Source of the DNA: Microbacterium natoriense
GTDB lineage: Bacteria; Actinomycetota; Actinomycetes; Actinomycetales; Microbacteriaceae
Assembly: GCF_030816295.1 (NCBI RefSeq)
Contig: NZ_JAUSXV010000001.1
Location: 1 to 64,000, forward strand
Direction of reading: 5' to 3'
DNA: 64,000 nt
Each line of letters starts with the position of its first letter. The first letter of the stretch is position 1. The notes below the pieces were generated by a model. That model worked only from the letters and a program-made list of their open reading frames with translations. It was not told the origin of the DNA and ran no database searches. A program made the translations under genes and the position numbers. Shown here piece after piece: positions 29,232 through 37,124 of this stretch.

Positions 29232-30704
29232 TCAGCGCCAGAGAAGCGAGTGCCGAAGTCGATCCGCCTCGTCCTTCGCGTCGGGGATCACCTGCGCGAG
29301 CCCGGTGCCGGCGAGCCACGCGCCCACGACCGCGAGTCCGGGCACAGCCTGCACGGCAGCGCGAGCGGCCGAACGACGCTCGCCGGATCCGATGATCGAT
29401 GCGGGCTGCGACTGCGTGAAGCGCGCGCGGTGGGAGGCAACGAGATCGCCTGCGGCCAGCGGCACGCCGAGCAGAGCGGATGCTTCGCGCAGCGCCAGGC
29501 GCGCTGCATCGTCGTCGTCGAGAGCCGCGGTCGCGGCCGGTTCGCCCTGCGCGCCGAAGGACACCCGCACGACGTGGCGGGAACCCGCCGCCCTGCGCAC
29601 CCAGCTCCACTTCGCGCTCGAGTGGGTGAGCGCCTTCGCGACGTGCGAACCGGGAACCGTGAGCACCCCGGTGCCCCGCGGGGCGGCGTCGAGCGCCGGC
29701 GCCTCGAGCAGCAGTGTCACGATCTCGATCTCTGGCGCGTCAGCGGCTGAGGTCCGGGCGAGTCTCGGCGCCGCGTCGACCAAGAGCTCGCGGGCGACCG
29801 ACTCGGACGTGGCGACGATGACGGCATCCGCGGCGATGCTCAACGGCTCCGATTCATCAGCATCGACGTCGACCTCTGCCGTGATCGTCCAGACTGCGCC
29901 CTCGCGCGTGACACGGGTGGCCGGAGCCGAGGTCCGGACCTCGCCCCCGAGCCCCTCGAGATCGGCGACCAGCGCGTCGACGAGCACGCTCATCCCGCCG
30001 TCGAGTCCCTCGACGGCGGATCCCGGCGCCTTCGCGGCCCGAGCGGCGCCCTCCTCGCGAAGGGCCTGCACAGCCCCCGACAGCGATCCGGTGCTGGTGA
30101 GTGCGGCGTTGAGTCCCGGGGCGGCGATGTCGACGTCGACGTCTTCGGGAGACGCCGAGTAGACGCCAGTCGTCACGGGGGCGACGAGCCGGTCGCGCAC
30201 CTTCGCCCCCATGCGCGAGGTGACGAGCTTGCCGAGGCTGTGGTTGTGGCCGATCGTGAGCGGCGGACGGACACGGTCGAGATAGGCGCGCCAGACGCCA
30301 GACCAGCCGATGATGCGGCGAACGTCGTCCTGAAACGGATTCGCAGGGATGCCGAGAATGCCGCCGACCGGAAGCGGAGAGGCTCCGGTGCCGGGGATGC
30401 CCGCGAGCCAGGCGCCTCCAGCGGCCGGCGCCACGACGCGGTCCCCCAGGCCGAGCTCCTCCACGAGTGCGCGCACGTGTCCGCCACGGGTCGCGAAGCT
30501 CTCGGCGCCCGCATCGACTGTGATGTCGCCCAGCGTCGCGCGCCGGATCGCTCCGCCCACGGCATCCGCCGCCTCCAGCACCGTCACCCGCATGCCGACC
30601 TTCGCGCACTCACGAGCCGCGATGAGCCCGCCGACGCCGCCGCCGATCACGACGACATGGGTCTCGGCGGCACGGGCTGCGAGGGCGGGGGGCTCTTCAG
30701 TCAT
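29232..30704 (-). CDS. hemY: Coproporphyrinogen III oxidase / protoporphyrinogen oxidase (HemY/CgoX)
   Basis: A 490-aa FAD-dependent oxidase. The Rossmann motif VVIGGGVGGLIAAREC is near residue 20, VTVLEAADAVGGAIR follows, and the C-terminal FAD motif AWLAGTGLAQVI is intact. In organisms with HemQ this enzyme oxidises coproporphyrinogen III to coproporphyrin III. It has GAGAAT exactly six bases upstream of the ATG (leaderless form). It lies between the ArsR gene and the small membrane proteins, away from the hemQ-C-D-B run. Confidence 0.93.
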   Translation of the reverse strand: MTEEPPALAARAAETHVVVIGGGVGGLIAARECAKVGMRVTVLEAADAVGGAIRRATLGDITVDAGAESFATRGGHVRALVEELGLGDRVVAPAAGGAWLAGIPGTGASPLPVGGILGIPANPFQDDVRRIIGWSGVWRAYLDRVRPPLTIGHNHSLGKLVTSRMGAKVRDRLVAPVTTGVYSASPEDVDVDIAAPGLNAALTSTGSLSGAVQALREEGAARAAKAPGSAVEGLDGGMSVLVDALVADLEGLGGEVRTSAPATRVTREGAVWTITAEVDVDADESEPLSIAADAVIVATSESVARELLVDAAPRLARTSAADAPEIEIVTLLLEAPALDAAPRGTGVLTVPGSHVAKALTHSSAKWSWVRRAAGSRHVVRVSFGAQGEPAATAALDDDDAARLALREASALLGVPLAAGDLVASHRARFTQSQPASIIGSGERRSAARAAVQAVPGLAVVGAWLAGTGLAQVIPDAKDEADRLRHSLLWR

Positions 30705-30716
30705 CCCACGATTCTC

Positions 30717-31046
30717 TCAGGCCTCTGCAGTGGTGCCGCTGCTCCCCCGCTTGCGGACCTCGCGCAGCACGATCTGCTCGGGGCAGACCGTCGACAGGAA
30801 GTCGCCGACCGAGAGAGCGAGCCTCTCGCCCACGAGGGAATAGAGGATGCGGTTCGCGTCGCGACGTTCGGTGACGAGTCCGGCCTGGCGCAGCACGCTC
30901 AGGTGACGCGAGATCGTCGGCCCGCTGGCGGCGAAGCGCGAGGCGATCTCCCCAGCGGCGAGCTCGCCCTCCTTCAGATCCTGCAGGATCTGGCGACGGG
31001 TGGGGTGCGCGAGTGCGGCGAAGATGTCGGAGGCGCTGTCTGCCAT
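30717..31046 (-). CDS. ArsR/SmtB family transcriptional regulator
   Basis: A 109-aa winged-helix repressor. IFAALAHPTRRQILQDLKEG and the recognition helix SGPTISRHLSVLRQAGLV are typical. The metal-binding ELCVCDL motif is absent, so it is closer to the SdpR-like, non-metal branch. TATATT lies exactly six bases before the ATG, embedded in the palindrome ATATAGCA-TCCT-TGCTAGAT at 31054-31073, which suggests autorepression and control of the divergent oxidoreductase gene at 31113. It is 12 bases upstream of hemY, whose own promoter motif lies in that gap. Confidence 0.88.
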   Translation of the reverse strand: MADSASDIFAALAHPTRRQILQDLKEGELAAGEIASRFAASGPTISRHLSVLRQAGLVTERRDANRILYSLVGERLALSVGDFLSTVCPEQIVLREVRKRGSSGTTAEA

Positions 31047-31053
31047 GTTTGCA

Positions 31054-31073
31054 ATATAGCATCCTTGCTAGAT
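31054..31073. promoter_or_regulatory. Candidate ArsR-type operator
   Basis: ATATAGCA-TCCT-TGCTAGAT is an inverted repeat with seven of eight arm bases matching, in the 66-base gap between divergent arsR-type and oxidoreductase genes. It overlaps the -10 hexamer TATATT of the regulator. Sites of this size and AT content are usual for ArsR-family dimers. Confidence 0.6.
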
Positions 31074-31112
31074 AGTGTTTAGCCGGATAGCTAACAGGCG
31101 AAGGAGAGAGCG

Positions 31113-32003
31113 ATGCGAGTGGCCATCACCGGAGGAAGCGGTTTCGTCGGGCGCAATCTCGCAGAGCACCTCGAGGATCCGGTCGTGATCTCGCGCCGTA
31201 CCGGAGCGGACATCACCGACGTCGATGCCCTCGCGGCCGCGTTCGCGGGATGCGACGCCGTCGCGCACTGCGCCGGCATCAACCGCGAGATCGGCGAGCA
31301 GACCTTCCAGCGGGTGCATGTCGAGGGGACGCAGGCGGTCGTCGAGGCCGCTCGCCGCGCCGGGGTCACCCGGATCGTCATGGTCAGTTTCCTTCGCGCC
31401 CGCCCCGATTGCGGCTCCGGGTACCACGAGTCGAAGTGGGCGGCCGAGGAGATCGTCCGCAGCTCCGGCATCGACCACACGATCCTCAAGTCCGGCATGA
31501 TCTACGGCCCGGGCGACCACATGGTCGATCACGTCACCAGGGCCGTGCGCACGCTGCCGTTCTTCTGGACCGTCGGGTTCCGCGAGCGCACGGCACGCCC
31601 CGTGCCGGTCGACGACGCGGTCGATGTGCTCGTCGCGGCGCTCGAGGGGCGCATCTCCGAGCCCACGGTCGCGGTGATGGGCGCCGACGAGGTCACGCTC
31701 GGCGAGGCCATCCGCCGCATCGCGCGCGTCGCCGGGCGCCGTCCCGCCTACATCCCGATGCCGGTCTGGACGATCCGGGTGCTCGCGCAGCTCACCGAGT
31801 GGCTGATGGTGGTTCCCCTCGTCGCGAAGGCACAGGCGCGGATGCTGGCAGAAGGCGTGAGCGAAGCGGCGCCGCCCGCACCCGAGCCGCCCGTCGGCCT
31901 CCGCCCGCATCGCACGTTCAGCGACGAACGCATCCGCGCCGCCCTGCCCGAGGGGCGGTTCGGGCTCGGAGACCTGCGGATCCGGCTGCCCTGGAGGCGC
32001 TGA
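31113..32003 (+). CDS. NAD(P)H-binding oxidoreductase (atypical SDR, NDUFA9/NmrA-like)
   Basis: A 296-aa Rossmann protein starting MRVAITGGSGFVGRNLAEHL, with the TGxxGFxG motif of atypical short-chain dehydrogenases, an YHESKWAAEEIVRSS segment carrying the YxxxK pair, and GMIYGPGDHM. A C-terminal hydrophobic stretch (about residues 220-245) may bind membrane or quinone, as in NDUFA9-like proteins. A GAAGGAGAG ribosome site precedes the ATG. It is divergent from the ArsR-type regulator and shares the palindrome between them. Function is not known. Confidence 0.8.
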   Translation: MRVAITGGSGFVGRNLAEHLEDPVVISRRTGADITDVDALAAAFAGCDAVAHCAGINREIGEQTFQRVHVEGTQAVVEAARRAGVTRIVMVSFLRARPDCGSGYHESKWAAEEIVRSSGIDHTILKSGMIYGPGDHMVDHVTRAVRTLPFFWTVGFRERTARPVPVDDAVDVLVAALEGRISEPTVAVMGADEVTLGEAIRRIARVAGRRPAYIPMPVWTIRVLAQLTEWLMVVPLVAKAQARMLAEGVSEAAPPAPEPPVGLRPHRTFSDERIRAALPEGRFGLGDLRIRLPWRR

Positions 32004-32137
32004 TCGGGGCCTGGGCCCCGGGCATCCGCTCTCCTCTCCGGTTCGGGAGGAGAACGCGCACTCGGGCTGAGGATTCATGCCCAGGGCTCCTCCCGATCGT
32101 GAGAACCCCTCCCGAACGAGCTCGCCGCACCAGCGCG

Positions 32138-32169
32138 TGAGCATGCGACCGCATGTGGTCACGTGCTCA
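32138..32169. terminator. Imperfect hairpin between convergent genes
   Basis: TGAGCATGCGACC and GGTCACGTGCTCA can pair with two internal mismatches, giving a hairpin between the oxidoreductase gene and convergent hemE. A second inverted repeat, GTTCGGGAGG (32041) with CCTCCCGAAC (32109), spans the same gap. There is no T tract, so termination is inferred from position. Confidence 0.4.
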
Positions 32170-32182
32170 GGCGGGGCCTGGA

Positions 32183-33205
32183 TCAGCGGGAGTGCACCAG
32201 CTCGACGATGCGCGTGAGCTGATCGGGGTCGGTCTCGGGCGGCACGCCGTGACCGAGGTTGAGGATGTGCCCCCTGGCCGCGCGCCCGCGCTCGAGCACA
32301 TCGAGCACATGAGCTTCGAGAACTGGCCACGGGGCGCCCAGCAGCGCGGGATCGATGTTCCCCTGCACCGTGACGTCGGGACCGAGGATCGCGGCGGCCT
32401 CGTCGAGCGGCTGACGCCAGTCGACGCCCACGGCGTCGGCCACGCCGTCCAGGCGCATGTCGGCGAGGAACGGCCCGGTCCCCACGCCGAAGTGGATGGT
32501 CGGGATTCCGATGCCGTCCAGCGCCGCGTGCGAATGCGGGGCCACGAAGGCCCGGTAGTCGGCCGGGCTGAGCGAGCCCGCCCACGAGTCGAAGAGCTGG
32601 ACGACGGATGCTCCGGCATCCCGCTGGATCTCGAGGAACCTCCGCGAGACCTGCCCCAGCCAGCCGGCCAGGCGGTTCCACGAGTCGGGATCGGCGTGCA
32701 TCATGGCCCGCGCCTGCAGGTGCTCCTTCGACGGACCGCCCTCGACAAGGTACGCGGCAAGCGTGAAGGGGGCTCCCGCGAAGCCGATCAGCGGGGTGCC
32801 GCCCAGTTCATCGGTCACGATCTTCACGGCCGCGGCGATCGCCGTACCATCGAGATCGGCCGGATCGATCGCGGTGAGGCGCTGCACATCGTCGGCCGAA
32901 CGCACGGGGTTCGCGAATACCGGGCCGCGCCCGGGCTCGATCACCACGTCGACGCCGGCGAGGCGCAGCGGGATCACGATGTCACTGAAGAAGACGGCCG
33001 CATCGACGCCGTGCCGACGAACGGGCTGCAGAGTGATCTCGGCGGCGAGGTCGGGTGTGAGGCACGCGTCGAGCATGCGCGTGCCGACCCGCAGCTCGCG
33101 GTACTCGGGCAGCGAACGGCCCGCCTGCCGCATGAACCACACCGGTGTCTGAGCGGGGCGGTCGCCCCTGAGGGCGCGAAGGAGCGGAGCGTCGGAGAGG
33201 GCCAT
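32183..33205 (-). CDS. hemE: Uroporphyrinogen decarboxylase
   Basis: A 340-aa enzyme that decarboxylates uroporphyrinogen III to coproporphyrinogen III. The signatures [17 protein letters not shown] near the N-terminus and [19 protein letters not shown] in the middle are intact, with active-site Asp in FFSDIVIPL. Full length. It is divergent from hemA; the 58 bases between their starts must hold both promoters. An AAAGGATG sequence lies six to twelve bases before the ATG. Confidence 0.96.
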   Translation of the reverse strand: MALSDAPLLRALRGDRPAQTPVWFMRQAGRSLPEYRELRVGTRMLDACLTPDLAAEITLQPVRRHGVDAAVFFSDIVIPLRLAGVDVVIEPGRGPVFANPVRSADDVQRLTAIDPADLDGTAIAAAVKIVTDELGGTPLIGFAGAPFTLAAYLVEGGPSKEHLQARAMMHADPDSWNRLAGWLGQVSRRFLEIQRDAGASVVQLFDSWAGSLSPADYRAFVAPHSHAALDGIGIPTIHFGVGTGPFLADMRLDGVADAVGVDWRQPLDEAAAILGPDVTVQGNIDPALLGAPWPVLEAHVLDVLERGRAARGHILNLGHGVPPETDPDQLTRIVELVHSR

Positions 33206-33263
33206 GCATCCATCCTTTCATCCGTGAAACACCGCGGTAACCGATCGACGGTACAATCGAAGG

Positions 33264-34559
33264 GTGCTGCTGTGTGTCACGGCGAGTCACAAGACCGCCT
33301 CCTTCGACTTGCTCGAACGCCTGAGCCGCACCCCCGATGACGTCGCTTCCACCCTGGTGGAGCTGGCGCCGTGCGTGCAGGGTGCGGTCGTTCTGGCGAC
33401 GTGCAACCGGTTCGAGGCGTACGTCGAACTCGACGAGCCCGTCACCGCGGCCGGCGCCATCGGCGTCGAAGCCGTGCTCGAAGCGGTCGAGTCCGCCACC
33501 GGCGTCGCCGCTGACGAGCTCGACGGCGCCTACGCCGTGCACGCGGGGCGACGCGTCGCCGAGCACTTGTTCTCTGTCGCGTCCGGGCTCGAGTCGGTCG
33601 TCTCGGGTGAAGGCGAGATCGCCGGTCAGGTGCGACGAGCGCTGAAGTCCGCCCGCAAGGACGGCACCACCTCGCCTGAGCTCGAGCGCCTGTTCCAGCG
33701 CGCCAGCCAGGCGCAGCGCAAGGTCAAGAACGTCACCGCCCTCGGCCGCGCCGGCCGATCGCTCGTGCGTCTCGCCCTCGAGCTCGCCGACAGCCGCATC
33801 GCCGACTGGTCTGCCGAACGTGTGCTGCTCGTCGGCACGGGCGCGTACGCCGCGGTCACCCTCGCGACGCTCCGCGAGCGCGGAGCCCAGAACATCTCGG
33901 TCTACTCGCCGTCGGGCAGGGCGGAGATCTTCGCCGCGAAGCACGGCATCCGCCCTGTGGCCGAGTCCGACTACGCCCGCACCGCCGCACGGTCGAGCCT
34001 GCTGATCACCTGCACCACGGCGACCGAGCCGGTGCTCGGGCTCGAGCAGCTGCAGCGGCCGGTCGGTCTCGCCGCGGCGGGATGCCCGGTGGGTCAGCAC
34101 AGCCAGCTGGTCGTCGACCTGGGCATGCCTCGCAACGTCGACCCGGCTATCGCGAGCCTCGAAGGGGTCGCGCTGCTCGACCTCGAGACCATCCGCCTGC
34201 ACGCACCCCTCGAAGAGTTGCAGGCGACGGATGCCGCGCGCAGCGTCGTGCGAGAGGCTGCCGACACCTTCCACGTGGTGGGGTCGCGGCAGAGCGTCAC
34301 CCCCTCGGTGGTCGCCCTTCGCTCGCACATCTTCTCTCTGCTCGACACCGAGATCGCGAGGGCCCGTGCCCGCGGCGACGAAGACGGCAAGGTCGAGCAG
34401 GCGCTGCGGCATCTCACCGGCGTGCTGCTGCACACGCCGACCACTCGTGCGCACGAGCTCGCCGCGAGCGGCCGTGCCGACGACTTCGCCGCCGCCCTCG
34501 GCACGCTCTACGGCATCGAGCCCGAGCAGCCCGACGCCACGGCATCCGCTAGCGCCTGA
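33264..34559 (+). CDS. hemA: Glutamyl-tRNA reductase
   Basis: A 431-aa NADPH enzyme that reduces glutamyl-tRNA(Glu) to glutamate-1-semialdehyde, the committed step of heme synthesis. The catalytic cysteine is in LATCNRFEAYVEL (near residue 45), with SGLESVVSGEGEIAGQVRRA next and the NADPH-binding VLLVGTGAYAAV in the middle (GTGA where many have GAGE). The GTG start at 33264 has a good -10 TACAAT exactly six bases upstream and a weak CGAAGG between, so it is likely leaderless. It is divergent from hemE. Confidence 0.96.
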   Translation: MLLCVTASHKTASFDLLERLSRTPDDVASTLVELAPCVQGAVVLATCNRFEAYVELDEPVTAAGAIGVEAVLEAVESATGVAADELDGAYAVHAGRRVAEHLFSVASGLESVVSGEGEIAGQVRRALKSARKDGTTSPELERLFQRASQAQRKVKNVTALGRAGRSLVRLALELADSRIADWSAERVLLVGTGAYAAVTLATLRERGAQNISVYSPSGRAEIFAAKHGIRPVAESDYARTAARSSLLITCTTATEPVLGLEQLQRPVGLAAAGCPVGQHSQLVVDLGMPRNVDPAIASLEGVALLDLETIRLHAPLEELQATDAARSVVREAADTFHVVGSRQSVTPSVVALRSHIFSLLDTEIARARARGDEDGKVEQALRHLTGVLLHTPTTRAHELAASGRADDFAAALGTLYGIEPEQPDATASASA

Positions 34560-34626
34560 GCCGGGCTTCCTGCTCGATCAGCAGGTTGGCTGATCATGTG
34601 GTTCTTACAGCGATGCAGATCTGGGA

Positions 34627-34977
34627 TCAATCATCGGTCGCTTCGGCGAGGAGCGATGCGATCGCTGCTCGCACGCGGGGAAGATCGACGTTGATGGTGG
34701 CCCACACCGCGTCGTAGTCGGTCGCCTCGTAGTGATGCGCCAGTCGATCGCGCATGCGCTTGATGCTCGACCAAGGCACCTGCGGGTTCGCGACGATCGT
34801 TTCATCGCTCAACCGTGCGACGTTCTCACCGATCTTGATGATGATCGACTCGGCCGCGAGCCCCGGTGTATTGAGTTCGTCCGAGATGTACCACTCATGG
34901 CCTCGACCGGCGAGCCGCGTACCGTTATCGCACAGACGCAGGATCTCACGCAGCGACCGTTCATCCTTTTCGCTCAC
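34627..34977 (-). CDS. HepT-like toxin (DUF86 RNase)
   Basis: A 116-aa all-helical protein with the HepT catalytic motif Rx4HxY as RDRLAHHY near residue 80, and IIIKIGENVARLS in the middle. HepT proteins are RNases kept inactive by their MntA partner. The GTG at 34977 overlaps the stop of the partner gene by four bases, so it is coupled to it. Antitoxin-first order is as expected for this family. The 67-base gap to hemA holds no gene. Confidence 0.85.
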   Translation of the reverse strand: MSEKDERSLREILRLCDNGTRLAGRGHEWYISDELNTPGLAAESIIIKIGENVARLSDETIVANPQVPWSSIKRMRDRLAHHYEATDYDAVWATINVDLPRVRAAIASLLAEATDD

Positions 34978-35417
34978 GCGGCCACCGCTGACCGGAGGAT
35001 CGGATGATCAGCGGGGAGCCCTCCGTCTGTGACGACGTCGACCGGAACGCCGAGCAGCTGTTCGGCGGCGAGAGCGAACTCGGCGACCGTCAGCAAGCCG
35101 ACATTCGGTGAGCGGGTGACCAGGATATCGAGGTCGCTCTGCGCGGTATCCGTGCCCGTCCTGGCGGAACCGAACACTCGCAGGTTGTTCAACCCGTATT
35201 CCGCGGCGAGCTTCTTGAGTTCGTCACGATGCTGCTCCAGCGCTTCATGAGGCAAAGGGCGCACAGCCGACCGCAGTCTGTCGACCATCGCCGCCGACGG
35301 ATTCCGCCGCCCGGCCTCGTACGCGGCGATGTTCGGCTGCGCAACGCCGCTGCGCAATGCGAGCTGCGCTTGGCTGAGCCCCGCCCGCTCACGCAGTTCG
35401 CGCAGTGATTCACTCAT
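34974..35417 (-). CDS. MntA-like antitoxin fused to an XRE-type HTH domain
   Basis: A 147-aa fusion. Residues 1-60 are a Cro/CI-type HTH (LRERAGLSQAQLALRSGVAQ, then AAYEAGRRNPSAAM), and about 70-147 are a minimal nucleotidyltransferase with the GSx10DxD motif (GSA...SDLDILV). MntA antitoxins AMPylate HepT to silence it; the HTH adds likely autorepression. The ATG at 35417 is chosen because TATCAT lies exactly six bases upstream (35424-35429) and the palindrome at 35416-35430 sits over the start. It lies in single copy with its toxin downstream. Confidence 0.85.
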   Translation of the reverse strand: MSESLRELRERAGLSQAQLALRSGVAQPNIAAYEAGRRNPSAAMVDRLRSAVRPLPHEALEQHRDELKKLAAEYGLNNLRVFGSARTGTDTAQSDLDILVTRSPNVGLLTVAEFALAAEQLLGVPVDVVTDGGLPADHPILRSAVAA

Positions 35418-35430
35418 ATCATCATGATAT
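35416..35430. promoter_or_regulatory. Operator palindrome over the toxin-antitoxin start codon
   Basis: ATATCAT-C-ATGATAT is a perfect 7+1+7 inverted repeat that spans the candidate -10 hexamer TATCAT and the ATG of the HTH-MntA gene. A bound HTH dimer would block RNA polymerase, giving autoregulation of the pair. No ribosome site is present, which fits a leaderless start. Confidence 0.65.
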
Positions 35431-35581
35431 AGCTCACGTGAGTCCGGGGGAAGGGCGAAAGAAGGAGCTGAGGTGCCTCCGCGCCAGTAGGCCCGCATCG
35501 GCCGCAGGCTTGACTCGGTCCCCGCGCACGTGCTCATAGTGGGCGATGATCATGGACGCATCGGCAGCGGGGAGAACCGGG

Positions 35582-35953
35582 ATGAGCAAGAATCGGCACC
35601 GTGGCCTGACGGCTTTCCTCACGATGCTGGTTCTCCTCACCCTTCCCATCGTCGCCTTCGCGTTCGCCGTGCAGGTCGCGCCAAAGGTGCATGCGGACGG
35701 CTCGTGCACGGGTATCGGCTTCGGCTGCACCCCCTCTCCGCATGACGGCCTGCTGCTGGTCGGCTTCCTCTTCGGCCTTCCCGCACTGCTCGCTACTGTG
35801 GCGATCGGTGCGCTGCTGAACACGGTGTTCCTGAAGCGCTCGCGCTGGCACGGCATCGTCATCGGACTGCTTTCAACGTTGATCGCCATCGCACTCGTCA
35901 TTGCTGCGGTGGCGGCCTACCTGACGATCACAGGCGCGCTGCGATGGCCCTGA
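35582..35953 (+). CDS. Small membrane protein, three to four segments
   Basis: A 123-aa hydrophobic protein with membrane segments near residues 12-32, 55-78 and 88-115 and an extracytoplasmic loop containing CTGIGFGC, two cysteines that could form a disulfide. I do not recognise the family. The ATG at 35582 is preferred over one twelve codons earlier because GGGGAG lies upstream at a suitable distance. Confidence 0.65.
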   Translation: MSKNRHRGLTAFLTMLVLLTLPIVAFAFAVQVAPKVHADGSCTGIGFGCTPSPHDGLLLVGFLFGLPALLATVAIGALLNTVFLKRSRWHGIVIGLLSTLIAIALVIAAVAAYLTITGALRWP

Positions 35954-35984
35954 GATACCGAGACAGCCCTGCGATACTGGGGGC

Positions 35985-36557
35985 ATGGCCCTTCACATCA
36001 CCGGAGACACCGCCGCCGACACCCTGTTGACCGAGAACCCGCTGGCCCTGCTGGTCGGGATGCTGCTGGACCAGCAGGTTCCGATGGAGACCGCGTTCGC
36101 CGGCCCTCTCAAGATCGAGCAGCGCACGGGGGCGACGGATGCCCCCACGATCGCGCGCATGGACCCGGACGAGTTCCTCGCCGCGTTCAAGCAGACGCCT
36201 GCCGTGCACCGGTTCCCCGGATCGATGGCGGCACGCGTGCAGACGCTGTGCCAGGAGCTCGTCGACCAGTGGGGCGGCGACGCGCAGAACCTCTGGACGG
36301 ATGGCGACCCTTCGGGCGCCGAGGTGCTCAAGCGGCTGAAGACCCTGCCCGGCTTCGGCGAGCAGAAGGCGAAGATCTTCCTCGCTCTCCTCGGCAAGCA
36401 GTACGGATTCCGCGGAGAGGGCTGGCGCGAAGCATCCGCCCCCTACGGCGAAGAGGGCTCCTACCGCAGCGTCGCCGACATCGTCTCGCCCGAGTCGCTC
36501 GGCAAGGTGCGCGAGCACAAGAAGGCGATGAAGGCTGCCGCGAAGGCGAAGGAGTGA
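35985..36557 (+). CDS. HhH-GPD type base-excision DNA repair protein
   Basis: A 190-aa protein of the short HhH-GPD group. The N-terminal NPLALLVGMLLDQQVPMETA and the helix-hairpin-helix LKTLPGFGEQKAKIFLALLG near residue 120 are typical, and a basic KKAMKAAAKAKE tail follows. These remove damaged bases or assist repair; substrate is unknown. GATACT lies exactly six bases before the ATG. Its stop overlaps the next GTG start (GTGA), coupling it to the DUF1801 gene. Confidence 0.85.
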   Translation: MALHITGDTAADTLLTENPLALLVGMLLDQQVPMETAFAGPLKIEQRTGATDAPTIARMDPDEFLAAFKQTPAVHRFPGSMAARVQTLCQELVDQWGGDAQNLWTDGDPSGAEVLKRLKTLPGFGEQKAKIFLALLGKQYGFRGEGWREASAPYGEEGSYRSVADIVSPESLGKVREHKKAMKAAAKAKE

Positions 36558-36979
36558 GGCCGACCGGCGACGACGTCGCAGGCCTCATCGCCCGCTCCAG
36601 CCCGGCGATCCGCCGCAGGGATGCCGAGACGCTGACGGCCCTCATGCAGGAGATCACGGGGCGCGAACCTCACACCTGGGGCACGATCATCGGCTTCGGC
36701 TCGGTGCACTACCGCTACCCGACGGGAACCGAGGGTGACAGCGGGGTGCTGAGCTTCGCACCGCGCAAGGCCGCGACGACGATCTACCTGTTCGACGGCG
36801 TCGATGCGCATGCCGACGATCTCGCTTCGCTGGGCCCCCACACCACCGGCGTCGGATGCCTGTACATCAAGGACCTCGAGCAGATCGATGCCAAGGTCCT
36901 CACGCGCATCCTGAAGCGCTCTCTCGCCTGGGTCGAGGCGGGCGGCACGGAGCAGGTGCAGCTCACCGTCACCGGCTGA
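36554..36979 (+). CDS. DUF1801 domain protein
   Basis: A 141-aa protein of the DUF1801 (YdhG-like) family, shown by the RRDAETLTALMQEITGREPHTWG start, IIGFGSVHYRYPTGTEGD and the C-terminal VLTRILKRSLAWVEAG. The family has a YjbR/frataxin-like fold and no established function. It is the second gene of a coupled pair with the DNA-repair protein and is followed by a strong terminator. Confidence 0.82.
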   Translation: MRPTGDDVAGLIARSSPAIRRRDAETLTALMQEITGREPHTWGTIIGFGSVHYRYPTGTEGDSGVLSFAPRKAATTIYLFDGVDAHADDLASLGPHTTGVGCLYIKDLEQIDAKVLTRILKRSLAWVEAGGTEQVQLTVTG

Positions 36980-36998
36980 GACCGCTCTGTTCCGGCCT

Positions 36999-37023
36999 CG
37001 TGGGGCGGAGCATCCGCCCCACG
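36999..37023. terminator. Hairpin terminator
   Basis: CGTGGGGCGG-AGCAT-CCGCCCCACG is a perfect 10-bp stem with a five-base loop, 20 bases after the DUF1801 stop and before the convergent epoxide hydrolase gene. Confidence 0.75.
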
Positions 37024-37025
37024 GC

Positions 37026-37097
37026 GGCGACGCCGAGACCCCCGCTTCTCGCCGCGCCCCCTGATTCATCGAGGGTCACGGTGAGAAGAAGGGGTCT
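37026..37097. repeat. Palindromic intergenic element with CGCCGAGACCCCC core, copy 1
   Basis: GACGCCGAGACCCCCGCTTC begins an imperfect inverted repeat whose other arm is GAGAAGAAGGGGTCT near 37080-37095. The same CGCCGAGACCCCC core recurs five times in two orientations at 39333-39418. It is intergenic in both places. Confidence 0.6.
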
Positions 37098-37124
37098 TGA
37101 GGCGCTGAGGACCAGTGCCGGCGC

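Noticed and set aside
32982..34454. A 490-codon minus-strand frame
   Set aside because: Antisense to hemA, which has clear catalytic motifs and a promoter.
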